DNA of 64,000 nt from Taeniopygia guttata (lineage: Eukaryota > Chordata > Aves > Passeriformes > Estrildidae): the NCBI RefSeq assembly GCF_048771995.1, contig NC_133032.1, forward strand, positions 30,591,501 through 30,655,500. The letters run 5' to 3'. A program made the position numbers and the translations under genes. Below, piece by piece: positions 39,815 through 52,624 of the stretch (positions within the stretch are counted from its first letter, which is position 1; every line of letters starts with the position of its first letter). Under the pieces are notes generated by a model. The model ran no database searches. It saw only the letters and a program-made list of their open reading frames with translations, and was not told where the DNA came from.

Positions 39815-40425
39815 ATCATAGAATTACAGAACAGAAGGGATTACAGAATTACAGGTTGGAAGGGACCTTAAGGATCACCCAGTTCCAACCCCCCCTGCAC
39901 TGGGCAGGGACACTTTCCACTAGACCAGGTTGTTCAAAGCCCCATCCAACCTTGCCTTGAACATTTTCAGGGATGGGGCATCCCCAGCTTCTCTGGGAAA
40001 TATGATCCAGTGCCTCACCACTATCACAGCAAAGAATTTCTCCCTGATCTCTAACCTAAACCTGCCCCCTTTCAATTTAAAGCCATGCCCCCCTGTCATA
40101 TCACTACAAGGCCTTATAAAAAGCTCCCTCGCCAGTTTTCTCTTTAGGTACTGAAGGTTGCTCTAAGATCTCCCTTAAACCTTCTCTTCTGCAGGCTGAA
40201 CAACCCCAACTCTCCCAGCCTGCCTCCATGGCAGAGATGCTCCAGCTCTTTGAGCATCTTTGGGGTCTTCTCAGGACTCACTCCAGCAGGTCCACATCCT
40301 TTCTGTGCTGAACAAGAGGTGTTCTGTTTTGGACTCCAGTGAATGATGGTTTTAAAGAAGTTGTTACAACTCTTTACTGAGTGCATGGTGGGTTAGATGT
40401 GGCCTCACAAAATCAGTGGGTGTTG
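39815..40425 (-). mobile_element. CR1 LINE 3' portion
   Basis: Reverse-oriented CR1: ATCATAGAATTACAGAAC (3' end), TTGGAAGGGACCTTAAGG, GACCAGGTTGTTCAAAGCC, AAGAATTTCTCCCTGATC, CTTCTCTTCTGCAGGCTGAAC and GATGTGGCCTCACAA in family order. About 70 bases near 40325-40395 do not fit and may be an insertion or local divergence. It is one of the better kept CR1 copies here. Confidence 0.93.
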
Positions 40426-40429
40426 CTCT

Positions 40430-42425
40430 GTTGGTGTGGCTGACCAGAAGGGTGCTGGCTGCTGAACAGACCGGAGGCTTAAGCTGTACAGGGAGGAGAA
40501 ACTACTGTCCCTGGCCACGCTCCTTCCTGCTGGCACTGGGCAGAGGTGTGTCCCACTCTGTCCCCAGTAGCTCAGGTGATGGGGCTGCCTTTCCTTACCT
40601 GCTTCATGTTGGCTGACATGCTGACAGGAGCCCAACCCTGCTGCTGGATTTTTGCTGCCCACTTCAGACAGACCTTTGGCAAAGGCACATGGTTGTTGTT
40701 GATAACACCCTGCTCCACTGCATTTTGCTCTGCCCTCTTAATTTTACCTTTGTGAGGTCACTTTACCACTCCTTATTACAGCCAACCAAGGCATCATACC
40801 CATCAAACTCACTTTTGCTAGGCAGCCCAGACTTGATCTAATAGGCGTGGGTTGAAGGCATTAGGCTAATATATTCATTTTGACACTCCACACTAATCCA
40901 GGAGACTCAGTGCAGGAGTCTGGGGACAGCATTGTCAAAATGACACAGTTCTTGCCAAGGAAGGCTGCAAGCTCTGAAATCCCCAAATTATATCTGGGAA
41001 GTCTGTGGTGATACCTGAGGGCATTTTGTACAACTGCAGACAAAAGCAGCAGTCCTGGTAGAGGAGGACAGGGCAGTTGGTCAGGACTTGCAGCTGAAGG
41101 GCAAATGCAGCAGAAATAAAATAAAAGGTCTTCAGACCACGGAGCTTCCACCCTCCTTTGGGGTGCTTTGCATGTTGGTGGTGGAAGAAACGGAGTGTCT
41201 CAGCATTTCTTTGTATAGTTGGGTGAGGACAGACATCCGTCAGGAACAACCAGTGCCTCTGGCTGCCAGGAAAATCCCATGTTCTTGTGCCTTCTGCAAG
41301 GACATGGCTGGGACAAGGGCTGCCTGGCAGGTCCATGCTGCACCTCCTCATCCCCTCCTGATCCTCCTGGTCTCTGTGGCATGCTCTCAGGGTGTTGTTT
41401 TTGCTTGGAGGTTGCTGAGGGTCAAAGGGCTTTGGAGGGGGAATGTTTGGTGTCACCAGACTTGTGACCAAGCTTATGGGGGGCTGGTTGCCTTTTTCTA
41501 AAGAGTGCAGCAGAACAAAGCCCCTCAGCGCCACTGCTGATGAAGCAACTGGGCTTAAAATGATGCTCTGGATGTGTAATATCCCAGGAGATGGTGGCAC
41601 ATCTCTGAAGGGATCATGATTGCCTCAGCTGAAGTAGTGTGTCCAAGTTTATTTGACTAACACTAAGATTTGATTGTTTTATAACTTTCCCTGAGATTCT
41701 TTCCCTTCCTCTGAAATATTGCAGTGGGTGAGGTAAGGTCCAAGCAGTTCAGCTGAGCTCTTCTGAGCCTTGTAGAGGGTTGGATGCCCAGTGTTCTAGA
41801 ACCCTGGCTCCTCTCCCTCCTGAGCCCTGCTGGCAGATCCACCTGCACCTCACAGCTCTTTGGGGAAGGACAGTGCTCCCTAGGACCAGTGGTAAAGGGG
41901 TGGTGCCATTCCTTCTGGCACATCCTTGCTGTCATTCCTTATTTATGTCAGAGCTCCACACAGCTTTACCCTTGCACCCCTTCTCTTCTCCCTCTGCTTC
42001 TCTTCAGGTTTGCTCATCTGCAAACCTGAGAATGTTTAGAGAATGTTGGCAGCTCTCAGTCCAGTGTTGCTCTCCCAGATCAAGGTCACAGCCTGCCTTT
42101 TTGAGGTTCCTAGTGGATGTCTGGTTGCCAGCTCAAGCCCTTTGCATCTAGGCTGTGCCTATGCCCTAAGTGCAGTTTCTGTGCAGCAGCTACAGGCAAC
42201 CACCTCTCCATCACCCTCTGGTGTTCCATCTTTCCTCCAGCTTCCCCTGTATGCACCTTTCCTCCTCTCCAGACAAATGCAGCTTGATGAGCCACCACGG
42301 AGTTGCCTTTTTCAGTTGTCAGTGGCCATCTCTTCCCCTCTGTAAATCTCCCTGTTCCTTCAAGTTCTTTAGTAGCTCCTTCTTCAGGTGGTCCCACTCT
42401 AAAATAATCACTTGATGGTGACCCA
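40430..42425. other. Intergenic DNA with a 221-codon minus-strand open frame
   Basis: The longest open frame outside GC-rich DNA runs 41600 to 40935 on the minus strand. It has no recognisable domain, repeats or signal peptide, and opposing frames overlap it (41088-41501). I take it as chance, with low certainty. No repeat family recognised. Confidence 0.4.
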
Positions 42426-42428
42426 AGG

Positions 42429-42545
42429 TCATGGAATCATTGAATCATTAACATTGGAAAAGAACTCTAACTCACCAAGTCCAGCCATTAGCCTCACACT
42501 GCCATCACTGAGTGCTGGGTGCTTCAGCCCTTGGCTCACCCTGGT
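42429..42545 (-). mobile_element. Short CR1-type LINE 3' end
   Basis: CATGGAATCATTGAATCATT, GGAAAAGAACTCTAACTCACC and AAGTCCAGCCATTAGCC follow the pattern of reverse-oriented CR1 tails. Short and diverged. Confidence 0.7.
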
Positions 42546-42549
42546 TATC

Positions 42550-43025
42550 TGTAGCTGGCTCTGGTCTTGTGCTGGAAATCTCTCTTAGTCTCTTTGCTAA
42601 GAGCCTGGCATGGGAGGCTCCTCATTTCTGAGCTAAAACTAACACATCAAACTACAGCTTTGATTACAAGCATAAAAATCCCCCTCCTCTGCCCCAAGAG
42701 CAAAGGGCTGTTCTGCACGTTTCCCAGCAGGTGAAAGGGGGTAAAATAGTCCTTTTTTGCGCAATTTGGGGTGTGTGAGTGCAGGAGAGAGCTGCTGAGC
42801 ACCAGGATGTCCCTCCCAGCTGCTGCCAGGTTTGCTCTCAGGCTTGGGAAGCTCCAGCAGGGCAGGTCCATACCTGCACCTCACCCCCAGAGTGAACAGA
42901 GGGGATTTAATCCATCACTGGCTGGGCTGAGGAAAGAAGAGGAATTCAGGGAAAGAATCAGAAGGCAAAACAGCTTCCAAAACACGTTTTGGAAATTTTC
43001 AGGAGTTTGATGCTCCTTCAAGAGT
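42550..43025. other. Intergenic DNA, nothing recognised
   Basis: Overlapping short frames on both strands at 42639-43010 without domains. Confidence 0.45.
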
Positions 43026-43029
43026 ATTT

Positions 43030-43560
43030 TCATTTTGTGCAGACTGCTAGGATAGGATAATTAGCTAATTAGCTAAATATAATGTCTAAGCCTTTTTTTC
43101 ATCTTTATGCCAACTTTATTTTTAAACTGCCTCCCCTCTAGCAAAAAACCAGCTGTTTCTCAAAATCATGTTGTGATTAATCTTGGTCCTCACTGTAATC
43201 AAGAACAAAAATCCCCTTCATTACACTGTGGCCAAGGTTTCTGGTCAATGTTTTTTCAAATTGCACATTTACATAAACACGAGTTTTTATTTTAGAAAGC
43301 AATTTGGGCAAAATGTAATCCTATTTAAGATATTATTTCTGTAGATGCACCATTTACAAAACCATTTGTGGAAGGATCATTCTTGATTTAAAGAAAATCA
43401 TTCTGATTTAAACAAAAGAGCCTGGAGAGAAACTGGAATTTTACTGCAAATGTTTTATATAAAAGCAAAGACTTGCCCTCACCAAATGCTTCCAAACTTA
43501 AACAAAGCAAGTTCAAAATTCAACACAAAAATAGGTTTTTGCTCCTGTTTGTTTTGACTC
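43030..43560. promoter_or_regulatory. Candidate conserved noncoding element
   Basis: AT-rich and repeat-free with GGATAATTAGCTAATTAGC (paired homeodomain cores), TTGTGATTAATCTTGG and TTTTATTTTAGAAAGC. Function is inferred from motif density. Confidence 0.33.
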
Positions 43561-43914
43561 TCTTTCTGGTTGATTTATTACCCTCAGCGCCCTGCAGCAC
43601 CATCTGAGCAGTCTTTCATTACTCTCCTCTTTTCTTTCGGACATGATGAAACTTTCTGGCTCCTTGCTGTCCTCCCAGCAGTGATGAACACGGAGCAGGC
43701 ACCCAGCTCTGCTGCCAAACACCCACCTTCAACGCTTGTGCTTGCTCTCATCTTGCTCCTGCCAGCAATTTGGGTTGCACTGGTGTGTGCCTGGGAGGAT
43801 GGGAGATGGCCAGGAGGAAAAAAAAATAATGAAAGGCAATTAATTAAGTCAGTTAAACAATTAGAAATTAGTCCGTGCACCGGGACTTTCCTTCTGCTTA
43901 CACACCAGTTTATT

Positions 43915-43956
43915 AAAAAAAAAAAAAAAAAAAAGAAAAGAAAAAAGAAAAAAGAG
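43915..43956. repeat. Poly(A) with GAAAA-type extension
   Basis: Twenty A followed by irregular GAAAA/GAAAAAA units. It may be an old retroposon tail; nothing recognisable lies directly upstream. Confidence 0.9.
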
Positions 43957-43959
43957 AGG

Positions 43960-45465
43960 GCTTCTAGGTGCAGTGGCCACTGGAACATGGAGTTGTTTGG
44001 GTCCTGGGTGAGCCCAGCCTGCTTTTAATCATGTATGTATGTTGTATTCACCCCAGCTGGTGATTTCCACCTTCATTTTTCACCTCTCAGCCAGGAGTTG
44101 CAGACTCAGGGTCCAAGGTAGTCTGTCATGCCATTCTGAAACACCAAACCTCATGTTTTTTTGTTTTTTGTCCAGCTTCATGGTGGTTGTTTTGTCCCAT
44201 CTTGTCAGCTCAAAGCTGCTGGAGCTGGCACCAAGGCGACCTGCAGCAGCACCAGAGGTGTGCCCACACAGGGCAGATGTGTTTGCTGAGCCTTGGGGGT
44301 GAACTCTGGGTGGGGGACAGCTGGGGGTGTCCCCCTACATCACCTACTGCCAATTAACTCGTGTGGAAAATCAGAAATGCAGGCTCAGGCACATTTGTGT
44401 GAGCACACTCCTGATGTCTGAATGAGACCTGCCATAGGTGTTCCAGCCTGGAAGTGCCACAGGTCACTAAACCTAAGGTCTTTCCCAGTTTTTCCTTTGT
44501 GGCAGCCTGGTCTTGCCAATGGCTCAGTACAGTCAATTCTCCTGTTAATGAGGCTGTAATTAGGCAGGGTTAGTTGGGAAATGTTTCTTCCAGTCCCTCA
44601 AACAGACTGAGATCTTAAGCATTGCCCCATCCAGCAGTGGCTTTAAACAGGGGAGGTTACAAATTTGGTTTATTTTGCATTTTTTGGGGTGTTTAAAAAA
44701 AAAAAAATTATGATGGCAGTCCCACCTCAGACACCACAAAATGCCCACAGCCACAATGTCTGCCAAAGGAGACCCTGGGCAAGGCAGAGGCAGACACGGG
44801 GAGGTGGCACCAGAGAAGATTCTGTAGCAAAACCCTCATCATAGGTTGAGTCACCATGAAGTGCTGAGACACTGGCAAAGAGAACAGCTAATCCAAAAAG
44901 CCTGGAAACGTGAGCTCAGCACACAGGTTCAGAAACCACAGATTAAAAATCTCTCTCCAAGAACATTCCCCCTGTACGTGTTTTCTGGAGGGAGGGTGGC
45001 ATCTAACCTGATTTTGGAATGCTTTGTTTTGGCAATATGAGGTCTCATTTCCACCATCAGCAGCCAACATTTGAATATGTAAATTATAGGTTATAAATTA
45101 AATTAGTATTGTGGAGTTCAAAGGCATGTATTGGCTATTGCATCATCTAATACAGAGATCTTGCAAGCTACCAAGAGACCCACGTAACTGAGTGCATGCA
45201 AAGGCTGTGTTTTTGTTTCTGTAGCCTGTTGTGACCCAACCAGCACTTTTGCTAATCCAGCCCAGTGTCACTGAAATTATGAGAGCGCATGTGGCTTGAA
45301 AAAATTAAAACCCACACATGAAACGAACAAACTTTTAACTGCAATCCCAACTTCATGCTTCTGCTGATTCCAGTGAAGCCAACAGTGCCTTTCCTCCATC
45401 AGGAGAGACACAGAGAAGGGTAAGGGGTGACCAAGGGCATGCAAGAATTTCCAAATGACAAACAC
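43960..45465. other. Intergenic DNA, nothing recognised
   Basis: Short frames only. An A-run lies at about 44695-44707. The block 45060-45130 is very AT-rich. Confidence 0.45.
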
Positions 45466-45469
45466 TAAA

Positions 45470-45660
45470 CAGATTGGGACTTTTCCTCTTGGGAAATAAA
45501 TGACTCAGAGGGAGATGAGCTAGAAGCTGATATCTTGAAGGTGATGGATGGAGGGATCGGGGGATTATTCACTGTATTGTTGAACACAAGTATTCACTGG
45601 TGAGCAGCAGGTTCAAAGGAAACACAAAAAAATGCTTCCTAGTGCTTCCTCACCTGATAC
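45470..45660 (+). mobile_element. Old CR1/L3-like 3' fragment
   Basis: GGGGATTATTCACTGTATTG, AGCAGCAGGTTCAAAGG and AAAAAATGCTTCCTAGTGC parallel the late ORF2/3' region of old CR1/L3 elements (flanking, counter and poly-adenylation parts are lost). Diverged; limits approximate. Confidence 0.5.
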
Positions 45661-45664
45661 CAAA

Positions 45665-48600
45665 TTATACCGAGCCCCCTGTCTGCCTCCATGGAAACTT
45701 TTGTGTCTCAAGTGGTCAGTCAAGTATTTTTTCTGTTGTTTTCAGAGTGAACAGAAGGAGCTGCTCTGTAACAGGAGAGGTCTTGGGTCGACAAGAACAC
45801 GTTGCATAATGGGTACTTAAAAATACTTAAGCCACCAAAATCTTCATCTTCTGGCTGTGCCCCTCACTAATCTGTACACCCAAAAAGAAGGTGGGCAGCT
45901 CTGGCACACCAGAAAGCAGCAGCAACACCTGGTACCTTCCACTGTGTCACTTGCCAGTCTGGAGCAATCAGTCAACTGCTTAATAAGCAAAACACTGGAA
46001 ACCTTTGGAGGTATTTTTCTTTGTTGTTATGAAAAGGTGACACACAGAGCTAAGCAGCACTGACTGGCACGGTGCTGCTTTATATGAATGCACATAACCA
46101 CCTGCGACCTGCCAGCCCCTCGTTTGTCAATGGGGAGCAATCATTCAGCCACTTAGCAATTGCCAGGAGAAATGCTCTGAAGCTTTCCTACTGAAAATTA
46201 AAGAACAGCACTTTGGTGAGTGATTGCAATTCCCTGACAAAGCATCCTGGAATCTTAAAAAAAGCTTTGAATTTTTGTATATATCTGTAAATAATTGCCA
46301 GTTGGTTTCTTCCATTTCTCAGCAAGCTGGGTTAATTCTTTAATTAATGGTCATTAGGGATTTAGAAGACAAATGAGTCATTCATTAGCTCGGTGTCCAA
46401 ACTAATGAGCAATAAATGCTTATGAAAGACATGATTTATTTAGCATTCAGAATCTCTGTCATTGTGTGGTACCTGATGAAGATGCTAAGAAGCAAGGCTG
46501 ACCCGTGCCTCGCAGCCTGCTCTGTGGGACCACACAGATGCCGAGTTTGGGGAGCTCCCAGGAAGGCAGCAGCCTTCCTATTACTAACAAGGTTTTGCTT
46601 AGACAGCTGGGACTAAGTTTTCTCCTAATGTGTGGTGTTTTCCTAGAGGCTGAGTCCAGGACAATGGTTCCTGCCTGTGTCAGGTCACATATCTGAGATC
46701 TTCAGTGTACATATGGCATTACCATGGGTGTGTGTCCTTGTCCCAAAACCACGTTTGGATTTTTCTTTGGTACTGTCCAGACAAGCAACCCAATGTCTGA
46801 GAAGAGAGCCTGGCTGTGCTGCCCCCCTTATCATTCTGTTTTCTCTGTGATCTTTCAAGAAAGCTTTCCACCCACCCAGCCTTTCTTTCCCACGGTTGAG
46901 AGGCGCTGTTGTAATAGCACAGAACAAAGCTAACACACCAAAATGTCAGGAGTAGTGAGGAAAAAGAATCACAGAAGTGCATAAGTTGCAGCTGGTCCTG
47001 AGAAAAATTTACTCTGCATCCTTTGTGATGCAAGCCAGGAGACACAAGCTGCTGCACGTAGCACAGGGTCAGGAGCTGTAATGCTGGCAGGTGGTGAGGG
47101 CAGATAAAGCTGGATTGCAGGTGGCCCCAGTCACCAGTTCAGGCCTATAAAACCTGTGCAGGGTGGCTCTCCCCCAGCAGGAGAGGATTTGTGCTCAGGG
47201 AGCAGTACATGTCACGGGTGCTTATTTTGGAAAAGAAGCTCCTGAGCTGGTGTGTGTTGGTGCTTACTAATGAACCTCCTGGAGCTGCTCTCAGGTGGCT
47301 CCTCTGGTCCCAAGCAGACTTTTTGTGGACCAGACAGATCAACACCTTTTCTTAAAAAAGAAAAGATCATCAACCCCCTTGATGTCCGGTGGGGTAAGAG
47401 TTGTGTGTGTGCCCCGTCACACTTCCACTGCTATCCTTCTAAGTTCTGAAAGCCGGGCTTTTAATTAAGGCATTTTAAGAGACAGATGTTATTGAAGTGT
47501 GCTGAAGGAGACAATTAAAATATCTGAAAATTAATTCAAAATAAAAGGAACTCTTCAGAAGTGTGATTTTTGGCCCAGGGGTCATCTGGGGCACAACTAA
47601 TTACTGCAGAGACCAGAGGCAAGACCGAGGTGAGGTCACTTTGCTCCTCAACAAGCTCCAATGTGTCCCTGGTGAGAACAGGGAGTCCTCAGGCACATCA
47701 GTGGTGCTGCCCAGGGCTGGGAATGGAGATTGGAAATAACCTCACCTCATCTTTGTAGCACTATCACACCTGTGAGGGGTTTGGAGTTGTTGCCAGCAGA
47801 AACAAGGTAGGCAGGTACATCAGTGTCACCTCTGTGAGTCTGCCTGCAGCCCCCAGGCAGGGTTTGGGGGATCTGGTGTGGGCAGGAATTCGTGGCTGCC
47901 CATTTGCCTTCATTTGCTCGGGCACAGCAGGCACACAGTGGCTTTTCCAAACTCCAGTGTCTCGAGAAGGATCACTGAAGACGCCAAAGGTCCTTCTGGC
48001 TTCGTCATGTCAAATCTCAACTTCTGGAGACTCAGATCATTGGGTCATAAGTGGCAAAGTACTGCATGTGTGGGACAGAGTGATTTGTCCCTGCAGATGT
48101 GCTTTAACCAGCCCAACGAGCTGTGCTGGGCTCTCTGAGCCGGCCCTTCCCTCCTCAGAGATGTTGAGTTAATCTTGTCTGTCATGCTGGAGCTGCTCAG
48201 ATCTCATCCAGGAGCAAACAACCTGACATTTAAATAAGATAACCAATTTGTGCCATTGTAAAACATCAGCACAGCTCAATTTATGCCATTTAAGAAAGGC
48301 ATTTATTGTTTCCTTGAATAAGCAGCAGCAGCAGAGGTAATGCATTCTCCCTTGCTGTTTTTTGAAGGAGGCTGTAGCCCTCCTTAATGTGTGACCTTCA
48401 AGTTCCACAGAAAACTTACAAATGAAAAGCTCCTGTGAGTAATCCTGTTTGTAGTCAATATAGCTGCATTCTGCAGAGGTTGGGTATAAGTTTCTCACCT
48501 CAGAATAGCAGGTAATAAACTAAGGGTGGGTTTTTTAACTTTTAATGAATGGATTATTTGGCATTCAAAAATCCTCCCTTAAGCCTAGACTCTGAATTAC

Positions 48601-50560
48601 ACTATTGCAAGAAATGTTTTTAATTTAATTGAAGAGTGGCTCTTAGAGGCTTGGCTCTGGCCACGGTGGGTGCCTTTTGTCACAAAGCCAGACCTTGGTG
48701 ATGCTGTTTACCTGTGAGGTTATATGGGAGGGGGAAACCCGGTGTGCAGCGTGGGCAGCAATGCCTGTGTCCTTTGCAAATGCTTCTCATTAATTTACCA
48801 ATGAATGAGAAAGTGGGGGGAGAATGGGCATTTTTCATGTCTTCCTGCTGCTTCAGTCAACTCTCCCTGTAAGAAAATCTCTTTCTTGGCAGCTTGTAGA
48901 AGTTAATAAAAAAAAAAAAGTGTCAGAAAAGTAAGTTTTATGGCAAGGGGCTGCAGCTGCTCAGTGTTGGCAGGTGACCTCCAAGGGCAGGTGGAACTGG
49001 GGTCAGCAGGATGTTTGCCCCCTGCAGCCCTGGGTGAGCACTCAGACAAGGCCAGGCTGTTGTAGTCAGCACAGGTAACTAAAGAAGTGTCCAGGTCCTT
49101 TGGTGATTAAAGAGGATTTCTGTATTTGCCTGCCAGATCACTGATTCCAAACCTTGGCCCCTCTCTGGACAAAAGGTTTAGCAGATCTGTCACTTTTCAT
49201 GTATTTTTTTATATGGGTGGGGGGGATTGTGATCTGACCTGGCCTGCTCACTCTGAAATATAACAGTACAAAAACTATTTATTTCCTCTACCAAACAGTC
49301 ATTGCAACTTTAGCTTTAGCATCTGCACAGCCAAGGCAGCTGGGGGCAGACAAATTAATCCTGTCAGGGGAATGGGTCTCCTTGGTGAGTGTAGCTGGGC
49401 ACTCTCCTGAAAACTGGGACTGATTTGGCTGAGTTATGAGCCTTGGAGAGCTGCAATTTATTCATGTGTTGAGTATGACTGTACACCCATCCAGAGGAGA
49501 GGCTGGCTATCCTATGCCCATGCGGGGGCTGAGGGAGATTCCTACAGGGACCTGACTCATCACTCACAGAGTTTCCAAAATCTCTGTGTCAGTCAGTAGT
49601 GGCTGCAGCCTGGTGCACTGATCTGCCTGTAAGCATGAAGCAGATTCAGCCTTCCCTTTGTTTTGGAGAGACCAGGCTTCGATTGCAAGGAAATAACTTT
49701 TTCCCATTAAACCACAGATCTAAATAATTTTCATCCTTCTATTTACATTTATATATTAGCAATATTCTTCATCTCTCATCTGATCACTAGACCAGCTGTC
49801 TCTGGTGCACAGTCATAAAATATGAGCAAACCTTGTGTGCTGAAACAGCCTGAGCCATGAAGCCACTCCTAAAGGCTGAGGTTGCCTCATTTGTGTTCAA
49901 CATTTAAGGCTAAGCTGCAGAACATTTTGAAGAATGGTTTTTGGGATGCTTTCTTGGGGGCTTTGGAGCATAGAGAACAAAATGTGCTTCTGCACCGTGG
50001 CCCAGAGTGAGATCTCTGTCTACTGCATATTTCTTGGGCCAGGGCTGATTTCAGATTGCTTTAATGCTTGTTCTAGTTCAGTGGTTAAGAGGTAGGAGGA
50101 CAGGACACAGGCCAAGAACAGGTTGGATTATTGATCTGTGATGTGTCATTTTGATCTATTAAGACCAACCCAGCAATCCAATGAAGCAAACAAAACCAAA
50201 AATGCAAAATGGTGCCCATCAGCACCAGCAGTCTCCCTGCTCAGGGTGTGCTGCACCAGTTTTGCATCAGAAAAAATGTGATTGGTATATTTTTGTTGTT
50301 TTCAGAATGTTCGGTGTGGTTAAAATCACACTGCAGTTGGGATTGTTTCACCTGTCCTATAACAGTCAGGTCAATCTGTGAACAGCATGATTCCAGAGTG
50401 CAAAGTCATCCCATTTTGAAAAGGGATGTGAGAAGAGAAAATTATCATATTGATTCTTGAGTGTATTGAAATATTTTAATATCTTAAATTTAAGCAAATA
50501 CTTGCTTTAATATTTGTATATTTGAAGGTATAAATCCCTATATACAATTTTTTTAAATTG
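45665..50560. other. Intergenic DNA with three AT-rich candidate regulatory blocks
   Basis: No gene recognised. Blocks at about 46080-46450 (TTCTTTAATTAATGGTCATTAG, ACTAATGAGCAATAAATG in separate places), 47450-47560 (CTTTTAATTAAGGC, AAAATTAATTCAAAATA) and 48170-48650 (TTTTAATTTAATTGAAG) are repeat-poor and rich in homeodomain cores. Other stretches carry only short chance ORFs. An A-run lies at 48908-48919. Confidence 0.35.
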
Positions 50561-50567
50561 CCAAGGC

Positions 50568-50676
50568 AAAAAAAAACCACCACCACCACCACCACCACCA
50601 AAAAAAAAAAAAAACCAACCAAAAAACAACAAAAAGCCCCCAAAAAACCAAAAACAAAACCAAAAAAACCCCACTG
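50568..50676. repeat. A-rich tract with an (ACC)n core
   Basis: An A-run, about nine ACC units, another A-run, then irregular A/C low-complexity sequence to about 50676. A related A/C-rich tract lies 300 bases to the right. Confidence 0.92.
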
Positions 50677-50976
50677 CATCACCCAAAAATTAATTTTTCC
50701 TGGAGCTGCCATTGCTGTCAGCATTTTCCACCCTCCCAACAAGCAAACAAGTATTCTCCACTCTAGGCAAGGACAGTAAGATGCCTCAAAGGTTTTTATT
50801 AAAACTTTGAGTCAAAGTAGTTTTCAAAGTTGCAGAAGGTCTTTATTTATGGAAAATTCAAGTCAAGAGAAAACTCAAATTTTTGGAGGATGAGAGAAAT
50901 TGTGGCAATTTGGAAAAAGATCTTTCAAGTTTCAAAAGTGGTCTCTTTTTAATAAACACCAGCTAAAGAGCCGCCA

Positions 50977-51044
50977 CAAAAAAAAAAAAAAAAAAATCAA
51001 CAAACCCCAAAAAACCCAAAACCACCAAAAAACAAAACAAAAGA
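50977..51044. repeat. Second A/C-rich low-complexity tract
   Basis: An A-run of about 20 followed by CAAACCCC/AAAACCC-like units in the same orientation as the tract at 50.6 kb. Probably simple sequence drift from a poly(A) start. Confidence 0.9.
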
Positions 51045-51049
51045 GAACA

Positions 51050-52125
51050 GTACAAAGTAAGGGCTGTATTTCAAGGCCTGCCAAGGCAGAAACAGCTTCA
51101 AGGCTTTGTCTTTGTTTCCTGAAGGGTTTCCCACCTGCTCTGCTTTTTGCAGAAGCTGCTTCAATGGGCTTTGGCCAGCCCAAAAGACAGTTTGTGGAGG
51201 AAGATCAAGCTTAGGTGCTTGTACTGCCACCATGGCTCCAGAATCACCTCCCTCCTTTAAATGGTGTCTCCTGGAACCTGGGAAGTCCCACCTGTGGGTG
51301 AGTTTTGGGCCTCCTGCTGGCTTTTTTGAGGAAAGAGTCACAGGAAAACCAGTTTCCCCTCTTTCAGTGTCTGTTAAGTCAGGAATCCAGGCTTCCTCCT
51401 GTCTCTGAGAGGTGAATAGCTGGCTTTCATTTTGTTTGTGTCTCATACTGAAAAATTAAATGTGCCATGGATGGGTAAGAAGTGATAAACCCAGCATTTT
51501 CAGAGGATGAATCGGGACCATATTCCTGTGCCAAGAGGACCACCCAGGCAATAAGGATATTTTAATTGTTTCACAGGCATCCACAAAGCTTGGGGTGGGT
51601 CTTCTCTCTTATTTGGGGTGAAATAGCCCAGCTTCTTTCTGTGGGATCAGCAGGGCACTTGGGCTGCTGAGACCATGTGAATACCCCACAGTGCATTGCA
51701 ATCACTGCAATGGCACCAGGAGGATGCCAGTGCTAAATAAATACGACATCTTTCAAAGAAACAGAGGATTTGTGCCTTTATGCTGGGTATTTCTAACATG
51801 CCTGCAGTGAAATTGGTCATGGGTCTCAAGGCAAGGGGAGCATGTAATAAAGTCCCAGCCTTGTGGGCAGCAGGATTTGGCCCTAAGAGTTTGGAAGCAG
51901 TGTCAAGGCTCATTAATGTCAGTGGTACTGGATCAGGGTGTCCTGGGGCACTCTCCCACTGAGGGCAGGAATACCTCCCAGAGCAGCACTGCTTACAGTT
52001 CTCAGTGGAAGTGCAAGTCTTCTCTGTGTGAAGATGTCAGGCCAGAAGAAAGCTCATGTTTGGTCAAAGTTCAGCCAAAATATTCTTGGTACAGGTAAAA
52101 CTTAGGTAAAATTAAATTTAGGCAT
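51050..52125. other. Intergenic DNA, nothing recognised
   Basis: Short overlapping frames on both strands; no domain, repeat family or RNA gene. Confidence 0.45.
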
Positions 52126-52129
52126 TACC

Positions 52130-52620
52130 TGCTTAAAACTTGCACAAGGCAAAAACCCGGTCAGTGTTAATCAATGGGTAAGTGTTAATTAGTGTCTTGT
52201 TTCTCAAGCCAAACACCATCAAGTTGGTAAACCACTTTTAACCTCACTTGCAGGTAAATTATGTTTAGTTGCCCTTTTCCCTGCTGTGCTTTGGATATAA
52301 ATGAGCGGCAGCTCCCGGCAGACTCCAGCGAAAGGTTAGAGCCGCGCACAGCATCCGCGATGAACGCTCGGGCTCTTCTCCGTGCAGACAGCGCGGCTGC
52401 AAACAACACTTGCCTCTGATTAATTGGGACAAATCCTACTTTGATGGGAGTCCGAAAGGTACAGGGGCAAAAGCAGTTGTTAATCACTGTGTCTGCAGCT
52501 CGGTGTTGTGCAGTCCGGCGTGGGAAATATTGTTATGACATCAATATGCATCTCTGGGATGGATGAGGCGCAATCCGTGTGATGCTTAAAGATACTCAGG
52601 AGAAAGTGAGAGAGTAGCAA
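52130..52620. promoter_or_regulatory. Candidate promoter or enhancer with a TATA-like box and CpG-rich core
   Basis: GGATATAAATGAGCGG at about 52291 gives a TATA-like box, followed by a small CpG-bearing core (52315-52400) unusual for this AT-rich desert. Flanks carry TGATTAATTGGG, GAAATATTGTTATGAC and CAATATGCATC. It could be the start of a noncoding transcript or an enhancer; no coding exon follows on either strand. Confidence 0.35.
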
Positions 52621-52624
52621 GGGG

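Noticed and set aside
47143-47152. CTATAAAACC promoter
   Set aside because: An isolated TATA-like string with nothing gene-like downstream.
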